Source: Kappaphycus alvarezii (lineage: Eukaryota; Rhodophyta; Florideophyceae; Gigartinales; Solieriaceae). From it: a DNA stretch of 64,000 bases. Shown here piece by piece: positions 8,998 to 19,669 of this stretch (positions within the stretch are counted from its first letter, which is position 1; each line of letters opens with the position of its first letter). The translations under genes were made by a program, and so were the position numbers. A model generated the notes under the pieces. That model worked only from the letters and a program-made list of their open reading frames with translations. It did not search any database and had not been told where the DNA came from. Location: contig NADL03000050.1 in assembly GCA_002205965.3 (NCBI GenBank), forward strand, positions 1 to 64,000, read 5' to 3'.

Positions 8998-11037
8998 ATA
9001 TCGTTTCTGTTATAGTCCCAATGAAGTGATGAGCTGCGGTTTATGCTTCCACCGTCTCCCTCTAACGTGATGAGTCGGGATCCTCCTGCTACGTTCCCGT
9101 CCACTCTGCCCCTAGACTCATCTCCGTCGCCGCCTCTATCCGAAGCTACTACCCCACTTTCCCTCCGGATAACTTCTTCTTTTCGGCAGATCGCTAATTT
9201 CGCCTCTCTTTCTCGAGGGACCACCAAGGAATCGGCCCAATTGAGGTTTCCTGCTGCAGAGGTGTTGGGTCCGTCCCACCTAGGCTCCCGATTGTCCCTC
9301 TCAGACTCGGCAGCGCATCTCCATGCTGGCTTTATCTCCCGGCGTCAAAGTACCTCCTAAGAGCGGTGACGGCGAAGAAACATAATCACAACTTCCTCCG
9401 CCATTACGCGATGGATCGCGCAGCTCCTTGCTTCTGCTACCAGTCGTATTACCAAAGCAAGCCTCAGTTACTGGCGTGCTGATAGTACCAATGTCGCGTA
9501 TGACTCCTAGCGAAGGACAAAACCCTACCGCTCCCGCAGAGAATGATGGACGCTGGGATAGAGGACGTGAGGAAGATCCTGCAGGGTATGGGGGGCGTGT
9601 TGGCGCTCGAGGTTTTGTACAAGGGCAGTTGAGGCCTCCAACCCGGTATCACGGGAGCGCTGGCATGAGCTTTTTGGGGGGTTCTCGCTTGGATTAGGGT
9701 AGGAGATGATAAAAATGGGTCGGTATTGGGCCGGGGGTCGAAGCGGGTTTCGACACCGGACGAGGGATCAGTGTTTTGTCGGATGGTGGCGCCTGAGTTC
9801 ATTGCGGTTGAGAGTTGATGATTTGGGCGTGCTTGTTGGATAGTGCAATGGCCATTGAAGTTGTAGTAGTCTGCGAGTGAAAAGGGTGGAAGGCAAGTCA
9901 GTGCAAGTTTCACTTGGGAATTTAGAATTTGGAGAAAGCGGAACGATGATTATTTTAACTTAGGGTAATGTTCAATGTAGGTAGTAGCGGTCGGTAGATG
10001 AATGTAGGAGGCTTGATTGCCGGATCATGCGCGGAATTTGGTTGGTAATCGCTGGTGGGGGGAAGATTGGGAGTAGAGGACTCGACACCAGTAGAGTGGC
10101 GATCTGGTGAGGGACGTGTCTGAGATAGGGGATACGGATAAGTGGTCGGTTGAGGAGGAGGATTGGTGGTCGGTTGGGCAGGGGGATTGTCAAAGACTAT
10201 TTGGGGCGAGGGTAGTTCATGGCAATGGACGTAAGAAGAAGAAGGAAAAAGGCCGCGTAGGAATAGACTAGTAAGTTACTGAAAGGAGTAAAGTTGACAG
10301 TGTGGAATGACTTGAGTGGCAATGACGGAGAGAGCATGCAAAAGCAGGTGTGAGACAGGGAGGAGGAAAACGGATCAGGTTGGTGATTGCTCCGAAGCGG
10401 CAAAGCCTTAAATGAAGTGGAGGTGCTTTTGAATATTCTTGATTGTTCTTTTGGTTAGAGTTAAAGGTCGAGATATAGGGAGCTGACGGTAGGCGTGAAA
10501 GGTCTAGATATAGGGAGCTGATGGATGGCGTGGAGGTAGTGGTCTGGGCCCGTGTAGGGAGATAGAGGGGGTAACGAAAGTATGAGTAATGTGGGGAACA
10601 ATTGAAATTGATGATAACGATAATATCGATGAAGACGAGAGGAAGAGAGGATGGATTGAGGGTAGGTACGGGCGTTGGAAAGAGTGACGACTGGTCCGAC
10701 GAGAAGAGGTAAAAGCAAAGCAGTAGAAAAGGGAGAGATGTGAACAAAGTGAGAGTGTCAGGGACGAAGGCAGGATACTGTCGTCAGGGGAAGGCAGCAA
10801 AACAACACAACACTTGACTCCGTCGGTGACGTGGTTACACCTTGGTCTGCCTGATATAGAGGCTCAACACAGTATCGGATGACACCTCAAATCACAGTTT
10901 GACAGGCGGCCACCCAAACTGAGCACTGCCAATCAGTGGAAAGTGCTGTACAAACGAAGCGCTTTCCCTTAGATATGCATTGTGATCGCGTGCGACGTCA
11001 TCATTGATGGCGTCGCACGGGCAATTCGAGCTCCTTA
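8998..11037. other. Duplicated block without recognisable genes
   Basis: Matches 39784-41784 in copy 2. The lower part is pyrimidine/purine biased and gives long, low-information open frames on the minus strand (for example 10268-10747, rich in Ser, Pro and Leu) that are not kept in frame in copy 2. On the plus strand near 9540-9640 a short frame with ordinary composition (MMDAGIEDVRKILQ) occurs in both copies but ends quickly. Probably untranslated or decayed element sequence. Confidence 0.5.
9464..9913 (-). CDS. 149-codon ORF kept open in both duplicate copies (unknown)
   Basis: ATG-started frame of 149 codons. The counterpart at 40246-40695 is also exactly 149 codons. The first ~55 and last ~75 residues are almost the same, but about 20 residues in the middle (around residue 57-78) are read in a different frame in the two copies because of compensating indels. 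No signal peptide, domain or family recognised; Pro, Ser and Thr are common. Chance openness in a young duplication is a real alternative. Confidence 0.22.
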   Translation of the reverse strand: MKLALTCLPPFSLADYYNFNGHCTIQQARPNHQLSTAMNSGATIRQNTDPSSGVETRFDPRPNTDPFLSSPTLIQARTPQKAHASAPVIPGWRPQLPLYKTSSANTPPIPCRIFLTSSIPASIILCGSGRVLSFARSHTRHWYYQHASN

Positions 11038-11048
11038 CTGTATTACGA

Positions 11049-11085
11049 CCATATTTTTCAAATATTAAGCACCCACATTCTTCCC
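11049..11085 (-). mobile_element. Short insertion, family B, 37 bp
   Basis: Carries the shared motif in reverse (CCATATTTTTCAAATATT...CTTCCC). It is flanked by CTGTATTACGA (11038-11048) and CTGTAGTATGA (11086-11096), 9 of 11 matching. In copy 2 the same flanks match 10 of 11. Confidence 0.55.
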
Positions 11086-11328
11086 CTGTAGTATGATAAA
11101 CAGTCATTAGAGACTTTACGAAGAAAAAATAATTGATCAGAAATGGTAATCCCCGTATTCATTTATTATAACGAATAAATTGGCCAAAAAGTTATTTTGG
11201 TATTTACGCAAATTCACCTTGATGGGCATTGAGCCGGCCCTGCACGGAACGCAATGTACAGTACAGTAGTGTTATCCATCAGTGACGACTTATCCCGCGT
11301 AACGAATTAGCGGCGTGGATATAACCGA

Positions 11329-11372
11329 CCACATCTTCCATGCATTAAAATAACCCAAAAATTGCCCCTTGA
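11329..11372 (-). mobile_element. Short insertion, family B, 44 bp
   Basis: Motif in reverse (CCACATCTTCCATGCATT...TTGCCCC). Flanks TGGATATAACCGA (11316-11328) and TGGGTATATCCGA (11373-11385) agree at 11 of 13 positions. The right flank resembles the other end of family A members, so this call is weaker. Confidence 0.4.
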
Positions 11373-11409
11373 TGGGTATATCCGAGTAGGAGTTATACAA
11401 TATGAGCCC

Positions 11410-13120
11410 CTAATAGCAACCATTCGGAAAGAAGACTTTACGGGGTCCGAAATACAGAAAAGGATCAACAAGACAGGTGGGAAGAAGCGTACATATTAAG
11501 TTCATAACCTTAGAGGCGTTCGCATTGGATTTGGGAGGTAGAAAGCCCTTTTGCATCGTCCAGCGCTCAGCGAGATTGGAAGACACGGTCCACAACGGTT
11601 TGACGCTCTGCGAAGAACGCGGAAATAAACATGTCCGAACCAATTGGAGATACCAGCACTCCGAAACCGGGGAAGGACGCAAAGGTACAGGGAAGTGAAA
11701 AAGGGATGTGGGCTGGGGAGAAACCTTACCCCTGGGTTTTGAAATGTTTAGATGGAATCCGAGTGGACCCCCGTCGACCTGGATGAATCGGATGGCGGCA
11801 GCGGCTTGAGAACGCGGAGAGAAAATGTTGCCGTCATCTGCATACCATGCATTCAGAGCAGGTGAGAACTTCTCCTGTAACGAGAGCGAGGGACCGAGTG
11901 AGTGATCTCGTTGAGTGCCCTCGGCACTACAGACGTAGTAGGGACCAAAAGCAAGATCTTCTGGACACTGTAGCAATAGTGAGCCAACGTGCAAGACCTG
12001 GGGCAAAGGTTTGTACCGCTTAAAAATGCGTTGACGGGAAATACGATTGACAGCGTTGTGGGCGTCAGTCTAAACCAGCATGGTCGCGGACCTCGGTGCG
12101 CTGGAAAAGACGACATATGGAGTGAATGATCGCATCGGTACCGTTATTGGCGCCGACCCCCTGCTGATGAGACAAACGGTATGAGCGAAGGACGGGTGAG
12201 GAATTGTGCGCTGAAAGCCAGGAAATTAGGCGCCGGAAGAAAAGCCCGACAGCAATAGGGCGAATTCCGCGTTTGGCTTCGCCAGCGCAGTGAGATGGCC
12301 TCCGCCGAAAAACGGGTGGCATGCGTCCGGAAGTTCGCCGGTCAAGCAGTGGTTGAGAAAATTTTTCAGAGCATGAAGATTATCTCGGTTTGGCGTGACA
12401 CCCCCTGACGGGCGGAGTAGAATTCGCAGAAACAGTGGGTACCAGATCATCGGCCCCAACAGCGGTTGAAGGGTCCAAGTCGTAAAGGCACGGCGGACGT
12501 GCGAGACCGAGAACTTAAGCGGTAGTGGCAACCGATAGGGGGCGTGGGAACGATAGGACCGGGCGGCGTTGGATGGAAGACACCAAGGACTGAAAGCTAA
12601 CTTCACTGGGGGAGAGTGGGGATAAACTTGGAGATTGGCTGCGGTGTCCCGGAGGGTCTACCCCGGGAGAGGGAACGGCGACATCTGCGAAGGGCTACGT
12701 CCGGGTGGGCGAGGGCGGGAGGGGATGGAATCAGAGAGGAGAGGGCGAAGGTGAACATGGAGGTAGCCTCGCCGAGGATGTCATCATAGAGGCGGGGGAA
12801 GCCATGCGGATGTGGTCAAAGAAGCTGGAGCAGTTTTCACGGCGGCGGCAGCCGAGAGCGCGGTTGAGGTCGTGTCGAAAAACCAGCTTCGGGATGGCAA
12901 GAAGTTCCAGGAGGGCTCGAATCTTGAGCTCTGTTCGAGGGAGTAGATATAACTGGGAACAAGGCCGCGAAGTATAAGTCGTAAGCCGCGGCCTGGACTG
13001 GACGAGGAATGTAGAGGAAGGTTTGGGTGTTATACTCTTGGAAGGTATATCCGATCTAGTGATGTAGGTGGGAGCAGGGAAATGGGCGGAAGGGAACGGA
13101 AGGTTAGAAATGACAGACAT
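11410..13120 (-). pseudogene. Non-LTR-type reverse transcriptase, copy 1
   Basis: Minus-strand fragments give, in order: a leader with LLELLAIPKLVFRHDLNRAL (near 12900); the finger segment LTALAKPN and GIRPIAVGLFFRRLIS (near 12200-12320); a degraded motif A region; motif B as EGTQRDHSLGP (usually GVQQGDPLGP, so the glycine-aspartate pair is damaged); and an intact motif C AWYADDGNIF with YADD at 11833-11844. The RPIAVG...RRL signature belongs to a widespread non-LTR-like RT family. At least four frameshifts. No endonuclease seen. Its counterpart in copy 2 is at 42130-43330. A cluster of short insertions lies just upstream at 13.0-14.7 kb. Confidence 0.82.
13015..13058 (+). mobile_element. Short insertion, family A, 44 bp
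   Basis: AGGAAGGTTTGGGTGTTATA...ATCTA between GGAATGTAG (13006-13014) and GTGATGTAG (13059-13067). In copy 2 the flanking repeats are perfect (see 43647-43690), so the mismatch here arose later. Confidence 0.7.
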
Positions 13121-13194
13121 GTATCCGGTAATTGGATGTGGTTGGCGGTTCGGGAGCAGATTGGGACCTGGAGGAACCTGAGACGTGACTTACG

Positions 13195-13363
13195 GTGGGG
13201 GTGGAAAGGTTTGGGTGTTTTACTCTTGGAAGATATATCCGGTCTATCCACTGGTTTTCCAGACAACTGCAATAACTCAAAAAGAGTATACCGACACAAT
13301 AATGGGGAAGGAACTACGCTCCCTAAAATGCTACCTTCAGGCCAGCCGTCAAGCAGGCAGGTG
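13195..13363 (+). mobile_element. Insertion, family A, long form (~165 bp)
   Basis: Starts with GGAAAGGTTTGGGTGTTTTA, then the TCTTGGAAGATATATCC core, then ~120 bp (TTTTCCAGACAACTGCAATA onward). Copy 2 lacks the whole unit: it reads ACGGCAGGGGGATTCATG at 43821-43838, an empty site. Flanking duplication is unclear (about GGTGG). Confidence 0.7.
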
Positions 13364-13439
13364 GATTCATGCGTCAGGATCCAAGTTGGCATCAGGGGGG
13401 AGTGCGTTCAAGGGGACTATATGGGGTGACATCAGATGG

Positions 13440-13500
13440 GGGAAAGGTTTGGATGTTCTACCCTTGGAAGATATATCCCATCTATCCCATGGATTTCCAT
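13440..13500 (+). mobile_element. Short insertion, family A, 61 bp
   Basis: Flanked by perfect 9-bp repeats ATCAGATGG (13431-13439 and 13501-13509). Inside: GGGAAAGGTTTGGATGTTCT, the core, then ATCTATCCCATGG. The right end stops ~60 bp in, where the long forms continue. Confidence 0.8.
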
Positions 13501-13686
13501 ATCAGATGGTGTACCACGGGGCGGAGGGGTGGAAAATGGGGCATTGGGAGCTCCGACCGTAATTCAGCCATCCATTTAGAGGCGGAACAGGGGCATTCTG
13601 AGTTCGGCGACGTTTGAATCCAGCTGGCGGACCTGGTTGGAGAGGCTGAGAAGCTGCCCCAGGAAAATCAGGGAGTGTGGACAGTT

Positions 13687-13849
13687 GGGGAAGGTTTGGG
13701 TGGTTTTACTCTTGGAAGATATATCCTATCTATCCCATGGTTTTCCAGACAACCACAATCGACTCAAAAATGTATGCTGACCCAGCAATGGGGAAGAAAC
13801 TACGCCCCCTAAAAGGATACCTTCAGCCCAGCGATCAGACAGGCCACAT
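13687..13849 (+). mobile_element. Insertion, family A, long form (~163 bp)
   Basis: GGGGAAGGTTTGGGTGG, core and the same ~120-bp extension as 13195-13363, including CCAGACAACCACAATCGACT. TGGACA flanks it on both sides (13678-13683, 13850-13855), a weak duplication. Present in copy 2 at 44144-44299, so it predates the block duplication. Confidence 0.6.
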
Positions 13850-14584
13850 TGGACATGACGGCTACTGCAGCGTGCCCAAGTAAAAGTCCTCTCATAAGTT
13901 TACGACGGGGAAAGGTCTAGAAGTTGAGTATCTGAGGCTATTAGGATGCCTCAAATGGTGTCACATGCAATATAGAATACGGAGAAGTCTGATTCTAAAT
14001 CAGAGATCTGTATTGTGGTCGGCAGCTACGAAACAGTCTGTGCTATCTGTAGGTACTTTCTCGACAGACCATATTAATTGAGATGGACGCTACATTTGTC
14101 GAAAAAATATTCCCAATACGTGGCCTGCGAATGGAAGAGGAAGCCCCACCTTTTTTGAAACACAGGAAGGGGCTCGTCCAATCCAACTGGCGTCGGTAAA
14201 GGAGACCAACCAAAACGATAGACTAAAACTATTATCCGTAAATAAAATCAAAAAATTAGGGAGCTTAACAGGACTACTGAGAGAATAGGTGACCAGCCGA
14301 CGTATTTCATCTTCAGTGCAAAGGGGGAAAACTTTGGGTATTTTAATGATTCAAAAATAAGGTCGGCTGTAATCCCGGATAACATTGCAAATGAAGTTGG
14401 GAAATTGCGCCACCACAGAGTGCACTTAAAGCGCCAGAATATCACTTTCTCGGACTTTAGTTGGGGGCGATCTCAGCTGGTGAGATATATGGTTTCTACG
14501 ACTCTAAAACTTTGAAAATGAAGCAAGGGCTCAGTAGGGATAATGTAGTCGAATGGTAGGAGTCGATCAGTTCAGACAATTAAG

Positions 14585-14730
14585 AGAAAGTTTTGGGTGC
14601 TTTTACTGCTGGAAGATATATTCGATCTTCCTAAAGATTTCCAGACAACCACAATCGACTCAAAAAGGTGTGCCGATACAGATATGGGGTAGGAGCGATG
14701 CTCCCTAAAAGGACTACTTTAAGGCTCTGA
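14585..14730 (+). mobile_element. Insertion, family A, divergent long form
   Basis: GAGAAAGTTTTGGGTGCTTT, core TGGAAGATATATTCGATC, then the CCAGACAACCACAATCGACT extension. More diverged than the others, and no flanking duplication identified. Also in copy 2 near 45025-45165, where part of the core is deleted. Confidence 0.55.
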
Positions 14731-15629
14731 GTTTGGAAGTGGTTCGTTGTCCCGTGGGATCGCGAGCGTTGCCAACTAGGTTCTAAATTCTCGGTAAGGG
14801 AGACGCCAAGGGAAAGGTAGTAAGATACAAGTCTCCCCCAATGGCCAAGAGATACCTCCGCCTAGTTTTCATGCGAATTCTGGACCAGTAGATGACTGGT
14901 CGACTGTAAGAACTTGTCTTTCAATCGCGGTCAGGAAAGAATTTTCATCGTGAAGAGTTTGGTGTGTACCACTCCCCTCCGTGGAGCAATAGACACCGAG
15001 CTTTACCTCATGGCCCTAGGCAGAAACATGCGTTGCAATCCAGACTTCAAATCATGGCGGGCTTTAATTTCTGAAATAAGACGTTATGTTGTGATACAGA
15101 TAAAGTGCCGTAATGTAGAATCCATGTTTCAATCAAGGCTACTTAGATGAGTGCATGGATCGTACAGAGACTTAAACTGGTCAAGACTCGGATGCCTATT
15201 TAACTTTGTCTTCCATACCATCGGCGGCTTATATGGAGAATTACCAGTTCATGTTACCTACCGCAACACAGTTCAACTAGCATACATTGTAGAGCAAAAC
15301 ATTTCCATACTAATGGAAAGCACGGAATGCGTAAGCAGCACAAAGGTAGGGCTGATGTTTCATGACCACACACACTCTCATTCTACGCCAGTGTCTTTCC
15401 TCGGCCCTATTTTCTTGCAATCGTGGTTGTCAAATTAACTTAGAAGACCCCTTTTAATGACATCAGCAATCATGGAAGCATATGCTAAAAACTTGAACGC
15501 CACGTTTTTCTTTTCAACATGGTACCTTAGAAAATGGTTTCAAACATATGTAGATGTGCTTGGTCCTTCAGTTGCACATTTGATCACGTGGTAGGACTAG
15601 TACCCCTCAATTTTCCCCAAAGACTCTAT
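14731..15629. other. Duplicated block, no assigned gene
   Basis: A plus-strand frame is open from about 14914 to 15438 except for one TGA at 15148-15150, but it has no ATG near its start and copy 2 breaks it with single-base indels. No motif recognised. Confidence 0.4.
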
Positions 15630-16560
15630 CTTCACATCAAGAACCACGAAGAGTTGACTCAGCAGTAAAGATTCTCTTATAGCATAGGAAGTTCAACTAT
15701 ACTCTCAGTAAAAAGTTGACTATGCAACAGCAGACTGTTCCCTCGAACACCAAGATATACAAGTACCTGATGGCACAAACAAACATGCATTTTCTTGATT
15801 TGCGATCCAGTGCGTTTGTGGCAAAATCGGAGTTATAACCAGTAAGTGTAATATCGGTTTTGGGATACACTACTTTCCACTAGCTTAGTTACCTTCAAAT
15901 ATCTCAATACATGTTTAATAGTCATCCGTTTTGGCCCTCAGTACTTTCAAAGAAGTGAAAAATATATTCAACGGGAAGTGCAATTTCCGGTCGGTATGTG
16001 TTTTCCAGATAAACCAGGTACTAATTATTTAACGTTTATGGATTTCCAATTGATCTCATCACTCCTTTTTGAATTCATCTCGTTAGTCAAGGCCATTTTC
16101 ATGAAGGAAAACTGAAGCACAATGTTCCATTCCTAAACGTTCAAGCGTATCATCTATCAAAGGGAGAGAATGTGGGGTGCCATAAATTTGAAGGATATGG
16201 TCGGTCGGTCCATCAAATGTCATTTTGATATTTGATTACTATGTCTGACAAATCCTTCTTAAGGTCCATTCCAGAGCTTGCTGCCCCTTTTCCCAGCACG
16301 TAGTTCGACATGATTACTTTGTTGATTTACGAAATGAAACAAATTGTCTTTAGATTTCACTGCTATGAGAATATAGTCATCATAACGGCGAATCACATCA
16401 TTATTAACTTCTCCTACATAGATATAGTAAGAGCCAGCAGAAAATACTACAGACTGTCGACTATCGCTCCAAGTGGTGCTAGTGGGACGCTGTAGCACTA
16501 AGCTTACAGAAGAGAATGCAAAAGTTGTTCTTTCGGAGTGAGGACCTTGGGCGAGCAGCC
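15630..16560 (-). pseudogene. Old Ty1/copia pol remnant (RT end and RNase H)
   Basis: Minus-strand fragments read like the end of copia RT (LERLGMEHC near 16110-16150) and RNase H. The latter shows KHVLRYLK near 15930 and SGTCISWCSREQSAVA near 15740-15790, which is the copia SGxxISW...R.Q..VALS region with the last part degraded. Upstream, IRRYDDYILIAVKSKDN (near 16360) may be the worn Y.DD box. Stops are frequent. The same remnant is in copy 2 (46050-46990), so it is older than the block duplication. No LTR found. Confidence 0.6.
16162..16211 (+). mobile_element. Short insertion, family B, inside the copia remnant
   Basis: GGAGAGAATGTGGGGTGCCA...TTTGAAGGATATGGTCGG, flanked by ATCAAA (16156-16161 and 16212-16217). 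Copy 2 has the same arrangement at 46566-46627. It lies within recognisable copia coding sequence, which supports insertion. Confidence 0.5.
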
Positions 16561-16887
16561 ATTGCATCTCAACTGCTGTTTAAGGTAGAATGCCTTTTTT
16601 GCTGCTCGGCCATCCTGTTCATGGAATTATAAACCAGGCTCTTACCGCGCGGTTTTATCGAGATTAGATCAAGCTTCACTGACCGAAACTATCCAATAAC
16701 TGGTTGTGGCAGTCGGTCGGATTATAAGTGCTTCTATGTTTGATCAACTTAAAAGCCTACATGCAGCCACCTAACACTGAAAAATGGTTTTCTGCATCTA
16801 TCTTGCTAAATGGGCTGATCAACAACTATACTAATCATTTTAAGAATAAGACTGTCCAACCGCGAAACCAAGGGGATTAAATCCATA

Positions 16888-17802
16888 AACACGAAACAAG
16901 TAACCACTGGTTGATTCCCTCGACTTGTTACCAGCAGTCAGAATCAGTAATCCGTCTATGACAGATTCACAGCTTTCCGTATAACATATACTGTAGTCTA
17001 GGGTATTTTTCAAGTATCGCAACACCCGTTTGGCTGCAATCAAATGTATTTCTGCAGCCGAACTGTAGTATCTTGCCAGTACTCCAACTGCATACATAAA
17101 TGTCTGCCGTGTTGTCACTTCAAGTACATGAGACAACCGACGAGCTTGCGGTATGGAAATCTCATCTCGTTTCTGCTTTCATCATCATAGTAAAGATTTG
17201 ACCTCGCAACCATTGGTGTATTGGTCCGTTTAGAAGAACTCATACCAAGTTTATCTAAAACATTAAGTATATATTGCTTTTGACCAATTCTTATAGTCGG
17301 TTTCTTTCTATTCCGCAAATGGCAGCACCGAGGAAATACATTGCCTCCTCAAGTCTTTGACTTCAAAAATGCCATTATAACATTGCCTTCACATCTGACA
17401 TACCTTAATGCTTTTTGATGAAATTAGTACGTCATGGACATACAAAATGACATACACATAAAGTATATCCATTTTCTTCAAGTAAAGGCATGGGTCAGCC
17501 GTAGACTGCGTGAATTCGAGGTGTAACATTACTCTGTGGAACTTAATACCCAAAAGCTCTCGATGCCTGCCGTAGGCCATATATACTTTTCTTTAAACTC
17601 CACGTCTTGCCTTGCCGAGACTTGCATTAAACTGCTTCTGTAGTTCAACTGGTAGAGTAGGCGGCTCCGGATATATCTCGTCCTCAAGCTCACCGTTTAT
17701 AACGGCTGTTTTGATGTCTATTTGTTCAATCTCTATATCGTGTACAGCAGCAATCCCCAATAAAAATCTTACAGTGGTGAACTTGGTTACTGGAGCGAAC
17801 AC
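16888..17802 (-). pseudogene. Copia-1 reverse transcriptase and RNase H (3' truncated)
   Basis: RT: FAPVTKFTTVRFLLGIAA and IEQIDIKTAVINGELEDEIY (motif A region, usually VDVKTAFLNG). The catalytic box reads YVHDVLISS where YVDD is expected, so one catalytic Asp has become His. Connection: QKQYILNVLDKLGMSSSK. RNase H starts (RVLRYLKNTLDYSICY, STSGYLF) and is cut off at 16888. The truncation removes the last RNase H motifs and the 3' LTR. Confidence 0.8.
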
Positions 17803-18111
17803 TTCAAAATAGTCAATACTATGAATCTAGAGAAAACCTTTTGCTACTAGCCGTGCCTTATGTCTTACAATAGTACCGTTCTCGTCGGTTTTTTAAAACG
17901 AAAAACCACTTAGCTCGAATGGCTTTCTTATTTTTAGGCAGCTCGACCACTAAAAACACATCATATTCACTTAGTGAGTCCATTTACATTTTAATTGCAT
18001 CAATCAAATCCTTTTTATATGGACCACTCACCGCTTCATGTAAAGTAGATGGTGTCTTTGCTCTGAATGCTTGTTAATTCCTTATGGAACCATAAAAGCG
18101 AGCATGTTGTC

Positions 18112-19034
18112 TTATTTCCATCTGTCTGCTCCTCCAGCTTTTCGTTTTCCACCGACTGGAGTATGGGTTAGCACTACCTTCCTATCATTCGGTATATAAA
18201 TTCTGTACGCAGACCCAGCGGCATAACCGACGTAGATCCCGTCCCATGTACTAACATCAAACGTACCTTGAATATACGCCTTAGGTTTCTTAACTTTCAC
18301 TTTTGATCCGAAAATGCGTAGATTTGAGACGTCTGGTTTAGTGCCATATACAAAATCATGAGGTTTCATGTATCCAAACGATTTATGGGCGACTTCGGAA
18401 TAGCTTGGTTCCTGACGTAGTTCATTGTAGATACGGCTTCAGCCCATACAAATTCACATCCTCTATATTATTAATGGTTTTCAGTTCTGACAAAATAGTC
18501 CTGGCTCCTTCAACCAGTGCTCGATTAATTCTCTCTGCTCTCCCGTTTGATTCGGGTGAGTATGGAGGAGTTGGTTCATGCACAATGCCCTTTCTATTAA
18601 AAATGTTTTCGAACTCCCTGGACATGTACTCCTTTGCACCATCAGTCCGGGCGTACTTGACCTTTTTCTTAGTTATGTTCTCTGCAACAGTAAATGAAGA
18701 CTCCAAAGCTCTGGGTGCCTCTTAACGGTCTTGTAGGAATCTTACCCAAGATGCACCACTAGCATCATCAAGGAACCCTAGAATATATTTCGATCCACCA
18801 AGCGATTCCACTCTGGTGGCTCCTACGATATCAGAATGAATTAGTTCCAAGACTTCTCTTGGTCTTTTTCACGACGGGGTGCGGTACGGCAGACTGTTTC
18901 CCATCACAGTGTTCAAGACACACACTTGAATTACCGTTCTTGACCTTATTGAGGCCCTCTACCACATTGTGCCGTATTATATGTTCTATAGTATTTGTAT
19001 TTGTGTGACAAAATCTTCTGTGCATCAACTTCAC
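18112..19034 (-). pseudogene. Copia-1 integrase
   Basis: The zinc-binding part is MHRRFCHTNTNTI...CLEHC (near 18900-19030), the HHCC pattern. The core shows RTDGAKEYMS (second catalytic Asp) and PYSPESNGRAERINRALVEG, with the catalytic Glu intact (near 18520-18560). A downstream segment, FVYGTKPDVSNLRIFGSKV, is the GKKP-like copia integrase tail. The first Asp region near 18780 is broken. Several frames are needed. Confidence 0.8.
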
Positions 19035-19259
19035 GTCTTCATTTGACCCTTCATTACGGATGAAACTTTAGCTTTACTAGCAACAGCCCCGTCAGCTCAC
19101 AAATTCCAGTCCTTCATTACTTCCATGATCATGACAGTGTTAGTACCATGTTACCAATTATCTTAGTAGAACCTCACAGATACTGAATGTTATACCTGCC
19201 TTTTTTGCCAAGGGCTGTGACACCAGACTTGCTGATATCTGGCATATAAGCGACTCGAT

Positions 19260-19669
19260 TTAAACGAATGGTCTTCCATTCATGTCTATACACTGTTTTA
19301 GATACACTGTACCATGACCCTTCACTTTAAGTTTCTCACCCTCGGATACTGTGCTTACAGTATTCTCAGCATTTTCTTCTGGTTCGTAGTCAAATAAAGC
19401 ATCAAGTTGATTCGTCATGTGTTGAGTAGCGCAGCTGTCTAAAACCATGAAGTACTCATGTCCTCTAATCCAGTACCAAATGCAGCACATACTGTGTCAT
19501 TACTGCCGCCTCCAATACCAGCAGTATTGACTCTCTCATCCTTAGCCTTTGCCCTATCATTTAGACTGCGAATTCTTTCCTCAATTTCAGGTGTGGTTTT
19601 AAAATGAGGCCTATCTCTTTGACTCTGGATTAAGGTAGCACTTGTAAAACTGATATCCTCGTTTGCCAA
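19260..19669 (-). pseudogene. Copia-1 protease region
   Basis: Contains FMVLDSCATQHMT, the copia retropepsin site in which the normal DSGA glycine is replaced by Cys (DSCA). This would likely abolish activity. Acidic residues and a KVKGHGTVYL strand follow, as in other copia proteases. A frame overlap at 19439-19490 marks one frameshift between the end of gag and the protease. Confidence 0.65.

Noticed and set aside
10268..10747. 159-codon minus-strand ORF
   Set aside because: Low-complexity Ser/Pro/Leu reading of a purine-rich strand; the frame is not kept in copy 2.
14914..15438. Plus-strand frame open except for one TGA
   Set aside because: No ATG at its start, no motif, and copy 2 breaks it with single-base indels.
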